Positions 6,870-12,102 of a stretch of DNA of 12,102 nucleotides are shown here, in pieces. Origin of the DNA: UBA7692 sp033578915 (GTDB lineage Bacteria > Bacteroidota > Bacteroidia > Chitinophagales > LD1); assembly GCA_033578915.1 (NCBI GenBank), contig JAVQWQ010000064.1, positions 1 through 12,102 of the forward strand. Reading direction: 5' to 3'. How positions within the stretch are numbered: the stretch's first letter is position 1; every line of letters begins with the position of its first letter. A program made the translations under genes and the position numbers. The notes beneath the pieces are model-generated. The model was not told the origin of the DNA and did not search any database. It saw only the letters and a program-made list of their open reading frames with translations.

Positions 6870-8750
6870 ATGTGCGGAATCACAGGCTTTGTAAATTATG
6901 GCTCTAAACTGTCGTCAAATATTGTCCGGGAAATGTCTGCCGCTATTGCCAGACGCGGCCCCGATGATACCGGTGCGGAGTATTTTGAAACGCCTTGGGC
7001 GCAGATAGCGTTTGGATTCAGGAGGCTTAGTATCATTGACCTTTCTGAGCGCGGCCATCAGCCCATGTTTTCATCAGACAAAAGGTTTTGCATAGTGTTC
7101 AATGGCGAAGTGTATAATTATGCAGAAATAAAAGTGGAGTTACAAAAAAAAGGATACATTTTTAGCTCCGATACCGATAGTGAGGTTGTGCTCTATGCTT
7201 TTGCAGAATGGGGAAAAGAATGCGTGCATCGGTTTAATGGTATGTTTGCATTCGCTGTTTTCGACAGTGTAAAGAATAATTTGGTATTATGTAGAGACAG
7301 GATGGGAGTAAAGCCGCTTTATTACTTTCATACATCGAAGCACTTTGTTTTTGCATCAGAACTAAAATCCATATATAAATATCCTTTTTTTGAGAAAAAA
7401 ATTACCCTCTGGAGCGTAGGCAACTATTTGGCGAATGGTTACATTGATGCTCCGCACTCTATTTTCGAGCACACGGCTAAGCTCTCTCCCGGCCATTTTT
7501 TGGAATTGGAAATTGCTACCAATAAGAAAACAATAACGCGCTATTGGAGTATTTACGATTGTTATCGCAAGCCTAAACTTCAAATAGATTATAATACTGC
7601 TAAAGATGTGTTAGAAGAAAAAATGTCGAAGGCATTTCAATATAGGCTGATTGCCGATGTGCCGGTTGGTGTTTTTCTCAGCGGTGGATATGACAGCTCA
7701 GCGGTGGCAGCCATATTGCAAAAGCGCTGTAGGAGGCACATCAACACTTTTACTATTGGCTTTCGCGAAACGGACTTCGATGAATCTCATCACGCCCGAG
7801 CAGTAGCACGCCACTTGGGCTGCACTCACCATGAACTCTTATGCACCCCTGATGATGCACTTGGATTGTTAGACCACTATTCAGAAGTTTATGATGAGCC
7901 GTTTGGAGATACTTCTGCATTGCCTACTATGTTGGTAAGTAAACTTGCACGTGATTACAGTGTAAAAGTTGCCCTTTCGGCCGATGGAGGAGATGAATTA
8001 TTTGCAGGGTACAACCGCTATGCTAATGCACTGAAGAAAATTAAACTACTGGGTTGGCTGCCAGGCACTTTCCACTATTTTTCCAAAATGTTTCCTTTGA
8101 AGGAAGATTTGCAATACGAAGATAAATTCGGTAAGCTTACTGAATTTCTTAAAGCAAAAGAGGCAGCAGAGAAATATGCTATTATCATAAAATCTTTTTC
8201 AGATCGTTTGCTCAGAAAGTTGTTGAAAGAACAGCACAATTATTCATATCACATAAAAGCGAACGAAGATCTATCTTCAGTAGCGTTGTTGGAGCAAATT
8301 CTAGCCTACGATGCCCAAACATACCTTGCAGATGATATACTTCATAAAGTGGACAGAGCAACAATGGGCATGAGTATAGAAGGGAGAGAACCGTTTCTTG
8401 ATGTAGAGTTGATAGAATTTGTTGCACAACTTCCGGTTCACTTTAAAACTAACCAAGGACTTACAAAAAGAATCCTGAAAGAGATTGTTTGGAAGTATAT
8501 TCCTAAGAATATGATGGAAAGGCCCAAGCATGGTTTTGGCATACCTTTAGAGCAATGGCTGCGTAACGAGCTCAGAGAACAGACAGAGTTTTATTTTTCT
8601 GAACAATTTATCAACGCTCAGCAAATCTTCTGTCCACGCTTGATTTCAAAAATGAAAAATAGTTTTCTGCAGGGAAAGGATATTCCGGGCGAGCGCGTAG
8701 GCCGTCTTTTTCTTTTTCAAAAATGGTGGCATAGATGGATAAAAAATTAA
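6870..8750 (+). CDS. asnB: Asparagine synthase-family glutamine-dependent amidotransferase
   Basis: This 626-residue two-domain enzyme should release ammonia from glutamine and use it with ATP to amidate a carboxylate. The N-terminal class II glutaminase domain has Cys2 directly after the initiator Met (MCGITGF), RGPDD at 29-33, RRLSIIDLS from R51, FNGEVYNY at 77-84 and an acidic SSDTDSE at 99-105. The C-terminal synthetase domain has the ATP PP-loop LSGGYDSS (SGGYDSS at 271-277) and SADGGDELFAGYNRY beginning at S370. The YDEPFGDTSALPT stretch before it resembles the asparagine-synthase homologues found in exopolysaccharide and LPS clusters, which may amidate sugar acids, more than E. coli AsnB. 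Free asparagine synthesis is still possible, and the symbol is used for the family only. All expected glutaminase and ATP-site residues appear intact. ATG 6870 is fixed by the catalytic Cys2. It follows the methyltransferase by 36 bp and its stop overlaps the stop of the opposing GT4 gene. Confidence 0.92.
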   Translation: MCGITGFVNYGSKLSSNIVREMSAAIARRGPDDTGAEYFETPWAQIAFGFRRLSIIDLSERGHQPMFSSDKRFCIVFNGEVYNYAEIKVELQKKGYIFSSDTDSEVVLYAFAEWGKECVHRFNGMFAFAVFDSVKNNLVLCRDRMGVKPLYYFHTSKHFVFASELKSIYKYPFFEKKITLWSVGNYLANGYIDAPHSIFEHTAKLSPGHFLELEIATNKKTITRYWSIYDCYRKPKLQIDYNTAKDVLEEKMSKAFQYRLIADVPVGVFLSGGYDSSAVAAILQKRCRRHINTFTIGFRETDFDESHHARAVARHLGCTHHELLCTPDDALGLLDHYSEVYDEPFGDTSALPTMLVSKLARDYSVKVALSADGGDELFAGYNRYANALKKIKLLGWLPGTFHYFSKMFPLKEDLQYEDKFGKLTEFLKAKEAAEKYAIIIKSFSDRLLRKLLKEQHNYSYHIKANEDLSSVALLEQILAYDAQTYLADDILHKVDRATMGMSIEGREPFLDVELIEFVAQLPVHFKTNQGLTKRILKEIVWKYIPKNMMERPKHGFGIPLEQWLRNELREQTEFYFSEQFINAQQIFCPRLISKMKNSFLQGKDIPGERVGRLFLFQKWWHRWIKN

Positions 8751-9796
8751 GCCAATGCATTGAGCAGCAGTGTTGCCCTTCTGTTTAAAGGATACAAATC
8801 CTTTATTCTGTTGCGGAAATAATCTCTCAACGCTTCATTTTTCTCGCGCAGCGCAAACTGTATTATTTCTGCAAGCGCATTTTTATCTTTCTTGTATAAA
8901 ATAAATCGTTCGTCTCCAATGATATCAGGAATGCCAAAAACGTTGCTGCCAATAGGGATGCAACCGCATAATATGGCTTCGCACAAGGCATTGGGAAAGC
9001 CCTCTGCAACAGATAGCTGAAGATAAATATCTGCCTTTGAATAATAGTCTCTAAGTTTTTGATATGGAACGTGGGGAATCAACAAAATATTTTTCGGTAT
9101 ATTATTTGCAGGAAGTTCAGATGCACCTATAATTACAAATGTGTAGTCCGAAAATTTATCGGCAACTTCCAGTAAGAGATCTATACCTTTAAGCAAAAAC
9201 TCTCTTTGTCGCTGCAGATTTGAGCCAACAGTGAGTATCCATTTATTTCTTTCTTGCCCGGATGGATGCCAAAATGTTACATCATATCCATTCTCTATTA
9301 CTATGCTTTTAAACTTTAACTTTTCGTTTCTGCAAAGATTTGCATAACCCTGCAATGGATATTTAGCTTTAAAATAGCTGTACTGACTCGATACTAAGGA
9401 GCCGTGCTTGGGAAGTATCTTGTAACAATATCTAAGCGAAAAACAAGTCGCTACTTTTAAAAAAGGCCGTGAGTGATTTCCATAACCTATTTCAGGGAAG
9501 CAATGAGCATCAGTTCCGCCAACCATGATATAACAGCGCTTCCTGAATAATTTACAAATCAATACCGGCAATATACTATGATACTGTGCAAAAGCAACAT
9601 ATACAAAACGATACCCTCTGATTTTTCTTACTAGAAAAAAAAATTGATCTGCCAGTTGAATAAAAATTCCTATCCCTTTCTTGCTTTTAAAATGGTAAAC
9701 ATCTGTTTCATATTCTCGTTTTAGAATATTGATGTCGTGAGACACAAAGGAGGCACTGTCCGGATATATTATCAGGCATTTAGTATGCTTATCCAC
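8747..9796 (-). CDS. Family 4 glycosyltransferase (GT-B fold)
   Basis: This 349-residue retaining glycosyltransferase should use a nucleotide-sugar donor at the cytoplasmic face of the inner membrane. The C-terminal donor domain shows TVGSNLQRQRE (about 189-199), LLKGIDLLLE (201-210), YYSKADIYLQLS (251-262) and the E-x7-E signature with E265 and E273 in AEGFPNALCEA, followed by GCIPIGSNVFGIPDII. The N-terminal acceptor domain is divergent, with FVYVAFAQYHS and a GGTDAH loop at 93-98. The start is GTG at 9796: it is the only usual start codon between the upstream in-frame stop at 9812-9814 and the conserved N-terminal region. The protein has unusually many cysteines for a cytosolic enzyme. It is downstream of parC on the same strand with a 74-bp gap and no good terminator between them, so read-through is possible. 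Its TAA overlaps the TAA of the convergent amidotransferase gene. Donor and acceptor are unknown. Confidence 0.9.
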   Translation of the reverse strand: MDKHTKCLIIYPDSASFVSHDINILKREYETDVYHFKSKKGIGIFIQLADQFFFLVRKIRGYRFVYVAFAQYHSILPVLICKLFRKRCYIMVGGTDAHCFPEIGYGNHSRPFLKVATCFSLRYCYKILPKHGSLVSSQYSYFKAKYPLQGYANLCRNEKLKFKSIVIENGYDVTFWHPSGQERNKWILTVGSNLQRQREFLLKGIDLLLEVADKFSDYTFVIIGASELPANNIPKNILLIPHVPYQKLRDYYSKADIYLQLSVAEGFPNALCEAILCGCIPIGSNVFGIPDIIGDERFILYKKDKNALAEIIQFALREKNEALRDYFRNRIKDLYPLNRRATLLLNALA

Positions 9797-9844
9797 TGGA
9801 TTTAAAACATATTATATTGTGAAACTTCTTTTTAAGATTAATTG

Positions 9845-9868
9845 AATATCATCGATACAAATATCATC
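9845..9868. repeat. Two 9-nt direct repeats between parC and the GT4 gene
   Basis: AATATCATC occurs at 9845-9853 and again at 9860-9868, a 15-bp period. On the coding strand of these genes this reads GATGATATT twice, within the first 26 bases after the parC stop codon. It could be an operator or a chance repeat in AT-rich DNA. Confidence 0.3.
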
Positions 9869-9870
9869 TG

Positions 9871-12102
9871 CTAAAACAAATTCTGTTGAAAACTGCTTCC
9901 TGTTGGTTGGCGCGGTATTTCCCATTCAACAGTGTCTCCGGGTTGCAGTCCTTGCTGTATTGAATCAGTACGCTCTTCCTTTAGCTCTTCTATTTCTCCG
10001 GCCACAATGTATGGAGTGAGCCGATTGCCAAGAGCTTTCCATCCTTTAACATCTACAATATTTGCAAGATATTCGGTTACTTCATGCTTTTCTTTAGCCT
10101 TACCTTTAAGAATATAAAACTTTACTTGCGGATTTCCTTCGCTGCTAAAAACAGCAAGCCTGCTTTCGGGATGGTCGCTAATGATAGATGATTTTACCCG
10201 TTCAGCCTTTAACTCAATCTTGAATCTTTTTACGTACCAATGTTTACTGTTTCCATCAAAATATACCGCACTATATATTTTTTCGGGATTAAACTTTTCT
10301 ACTTTCAGTATTTCAGAGATTTCATAACGGTTAGTCAGTTCAAAGTCAGTTAGTTCAACGTTTCCGTTTTTGTAAACAACAAGTATTTTATCTTCTGTAT
10401 CAAACTCTCCGAGAAAAAGTCCTCTTCGGTCGCGATTTAATCGGCCAAATTGCTCGTCAAACCATATCTCTATTCCCCCGAGCGCCGAAGCGCCTTTTTC
10501 TTTAAGCTGAATTTTTCTCACAGGAAATTTTGTGAGAATGTTCCCTTGCGCCTGCCGCCCTTTGATATCAATAGAACCAAAATCGAAAGTGAATTCTTTG
10601 ATTCGTGCCGTGCAACCCGGTTGAAGCTGAACGGTCACTATTTCGCTTTCACTGTTGGGGTTGCAAGAAAAGTAGAGCACTTTGCTTCCCGGGTTTCCTT
10701 GCGTAAGATCATATTCTGTGTTTCGTGTAACAGACGTTACTCTAAAGCGTTTTACAAAAGTGCGTTTGCTTGCCCCATCGTAATAGGCCATGTGATATGT
10801 AGTCCGCTCATCGTTCTTTTTCCAAACAGCAACATGGATTATATCCTTACCCACAAATTTTTTCTCTTCTACACGAAACACCATCATTTTCCCGCTCCGC
10901 GTAAAGGCGATGATATCGTCCATGTCAGAACATTCGCATACGAATTCATCTTTTTTCAGCCCCCATCCCACAAAGCCTTCAGCCTTGTTTACATACAACC
11001 GCGTGTTGTTAAACGCAACGGCTTTCACCTCAATGTTTTCAAAACTGCGCAGCTCTGTTTTGCGTTCCCTGCCTTTACCATATTTGCGAATCAGTTCTTC
11101 GAAGTATCGTATGGTATATTCTGTAATGTGTGCCAGATGATATTTGGTTTCCTCAATCTGCTGCTCCAAAGACTTGATAGCTTCATCAGCTTTAAAGGAG
11201 TCGTATTTTGATATGCGCTTTATCTTTATTTCTGTTAGCCGTATAAGGTCTTCGCGTGTTATTTCTCTTTTAAAAAGCTTGCGATAAGGTTTTAAACCTT
11301 TATCTATTCTTTCAAGAACCTCCTCAAAAGTTTCTGCCTCTTCAATATCGCGATAGATGCGCTTTTCAATGAAAATTTTCTCCAACGAAGCAAAATGCCA
11401 GGACTCCTGCAGTTCATTGAGTTTTATCTCCAGTTCCCTTTGCAGCAGGTCGCGGGTGCGATGAGTGCTCTTGCGAAGAATTTCTTCAACGGTGCAAAAG
11501 AGCGGTTTTTCATTCTCAATCACACAGGCGTTTACGCTAATGCTCATCTCGCAATCCGTAAAAGCATACAGCGCATCAATGGTTTTATCGGTATCTACCC
11601 CTGGTTGCAGCTCTATATTGATCTCAACCTTTTTAGCCGTATTATCCGTTATTTTTTTGATTTTAATTTTTCCCTTCTCATTGGCTTTTAATATACTTTC
11701 AATTAGTAAGCCTGTGGTGGTAGAGAAAGGTATTTCTGTGATAACCAGGTTTCGCTTGTCTGCAACTTCTATCTTTGCTCTCACTCTAACTTTTCCCCCT
11801 CTCGCGCCATGACTATATTCGCTTACATCGGCCATGNNNNNNNNNNCCACTTCTTTGCCTTTTAGCACATCAATAGAAGCCTGGCAGAGCTCGATAAAAT
11901 TATGAGGCAATATTTTTGTAGAAAGCCCTACGGCTATCCCGTCTGCGCCTTGAGAGAGCACTAAGGGAAATTTTGCCGGCAAGGTAACCGGCTCTTTTTT
12001 TCTGCCATCGTAGCTCAGTTGCCACTCGGTTGTTTGAGGGTTAAAGAGTACCTCTTTGGCAAACTTAGACAGTCGTGCCTCGATATAACGAGGAGCAGCA
12101 GC
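9871..12102 (-). CDS. parC: DNA topoisomerase IV subunit A, 5'-truncated by the window edge and interrupted by an N gap
   Basis: This is the DNA-cleaving and rejoining subunit of the type IIA topoisomerase that decatenates daughter chromosomes, partner of ParE. The frame runs from the TAG at 9871-9873 to base 12102 with no start in view; a TTG at 11982 is an internal leucine. The first visible residues are AAAPRYIEARL, where the Tyr at 12085-12087 corresponds to the active-site tyrosine of the AAxRYxE motif. Next come YDGRKKEPV, LPAKFPLVLSQGADGIAVG and LPHNF of the breakage-reunion domain, then GARGGKVRVRAKIE, TTTGLLIESI and LNELQESWHFASLEKIFIEKRIY. A beta-propeller-like C-terminal region follows, with IKGRQAQGN and RLNRDRRGLFLGEF as in Bacteroidota ParC. 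I see no GyrA-box, which favours topoisomerase IV over gyrase. About 743 residues are visible; about 110-120 N-terminal residues are missing. Ten Ns (11837-11846) remove part of the conserved PDFPT region. Confidence 0.96.
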   Translation of the reverse strand, partial: AAAPRYIEARLSKFAKEVLFNPQTTEWQLSYDGRKKEPVTLPAKFPLVLSQGADGIAVGLSTKILPHNFIELCQASIDVLKGKEVXXXXMADVSEYSHGARGGKVRVRAKIEVADKRNLVITEIPFSTTTGLLIESILKANEKGKIKIKKITDNTAKKVEINIELQPGVDTDKTIDALYAFTDCEMSISVNACVIENEKPLFCTVEEILRKSTHRTRDLLQRELEIKLNELQESWHFASLEKIFIEKRIYRDIEEAETFEEVLERIDKGLKPYRKLFKREITREDLIRLTEIKIKRISKYDSFKADEAIKSLEQQIEETKYHLAHITEYTIRYFEELIRKYGKGRERKTELRSFENIEVKAVAFNNTRLYVNKAEGFVGWGLKKDEFVCECSDMDDIIAFTRSGKMMVFRVEEKKFVGKDIIHVAVWKKNDERTTYHMAYYDGASKRTFVKRFRVTSVTRNTEYDLTQGNPGSKVLYFSCNPNSESEIVTVQLQPGCTARIKEFTFDFGSIDIKGRQAQGNILTKFPVRKIQLKEKGASALGGIEIWFDEQFGRLNRDRRGLFLGEFDTEDKILVVYKNGNVELTDFELTNRYEISEILKVEKFNPEKIYSAVYFDGNSKHWYVKRFKIELKAERVKSSIISDHPESRLAVFSSEGNPQVKFYILKGKAKEKHEVTEYLANIVDVKGWKALGNRLTPYIVAGEIEELKEERTDSIQQGLQPGDTVEWEIPRQPTGSSFQQNLF
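11837..11846. other. 10-N assembly gap inside parC
   Basis: Ten consecutive undetermined bases separate GKEV from MADVSEY in the parC translation. A round run of ten Ns usually marks a gap of unknown size in a draft assembly. The reading frame is kept, but the family needs about ten residues here (including PDFPT) while the Ns allow only four codons. Confidence 0.99.

Noticed and set aside
7141..7155. A run of eight A bases in the amidotransferase gene as a slippage or phase-variation site
   Set aside because: Runs of this length occur elsewhere here (for example near 913 in smc) and encode ordinary lysines; the frame is intact and nothing suggests switching.
5951..9870. tRNA-anchored integrative element ending before parC
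   Set aside because: No integrase gene and no repeat of the tRNA 3' end were seen in the window, so there is no direct evidence for site-specific integration.
10450..11211. A 253-codon open frame on the plus strand antisense to parC
   Set aside because: It lies wholly inside the well-supported parC coding region, its translation has no recognisable family features and its composition looks like a reverse-frame shadow. Length alone is not enough.

Overview
The window looks like part of a chromosome from a member of the Bacteroidota, possibly near the Chitinophagales or Sphingobacteriales; the finer placement is a guess. The evidence is the Bacteroidota-type ParC C-terminal region, an SMC hinge and head that read like those of this phylum, start codons preceded by A/T-rich stretches instead of clear Shine-Dalgarno sites, a lipoprotein resembling a Bacteroidota family, and promoter-like strings close to the phylum's TTG / TAnnTTTG pattern. 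Base composition is moderately AT-rich. Coding density is high, and the longest gene-poor stretch (5818-6107) contains a tRNA.

Left part, plus strand: the 3' four-fifths of smc (5' end outside the window), a short soluble GT2 glycosyltransferase 48 bp later, a complete LeuT-like sodium:amino acid symporter, and a small predicted lipoprotein with a DUF6252-like pattern and its own candidate promoter.

Middle: a complete tRNA-Arg(CCG) at 5951-6022 with no encoded CCA. A 12-nt palindrome precedes it and three short inverted repeats follow it. Next come a SAM-dependent methyltransferase and a glutamine-dependent asparagine-synthase-family amidotransferase, both on the plus strand. A GT4 glycosyltransferase on the minus strand converges on the amidotransferase with overlapping stop codons.

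Right part, minus strand: the topoisomerase IV A subunit (parC), missing about its first 110-120 residues and entering the window just before the catalytic tyrosine. It carries a 10-N gap placed exactly where the conserved PDFPT segment belongs.

Two housekeeping chromosome-maintenance genes (smc, parC) therefore bracket a loose set of cell-envelope genes: two glycosyltransferases, a methyltransferase, an amidotransferase, a transporter and a lipoprotein. The methyltransferase, amidotransferase and GT4 would fit glycan decoration, but no flippase, polymerase or sugar-nucleotide gene is present, so a shared pathway is only an inference. I found no CRISPR array, transposase, phage gene, toxin-antitoxin pair or recognisable defence system, and nothing that I can honestly present as a new biological system. 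The points most worth checking are the mis-sized parC gap, the inverted repeats around the tRNA, the altered substrate pocket of the LeuT-like transporter and the orphan envelope-gene set.
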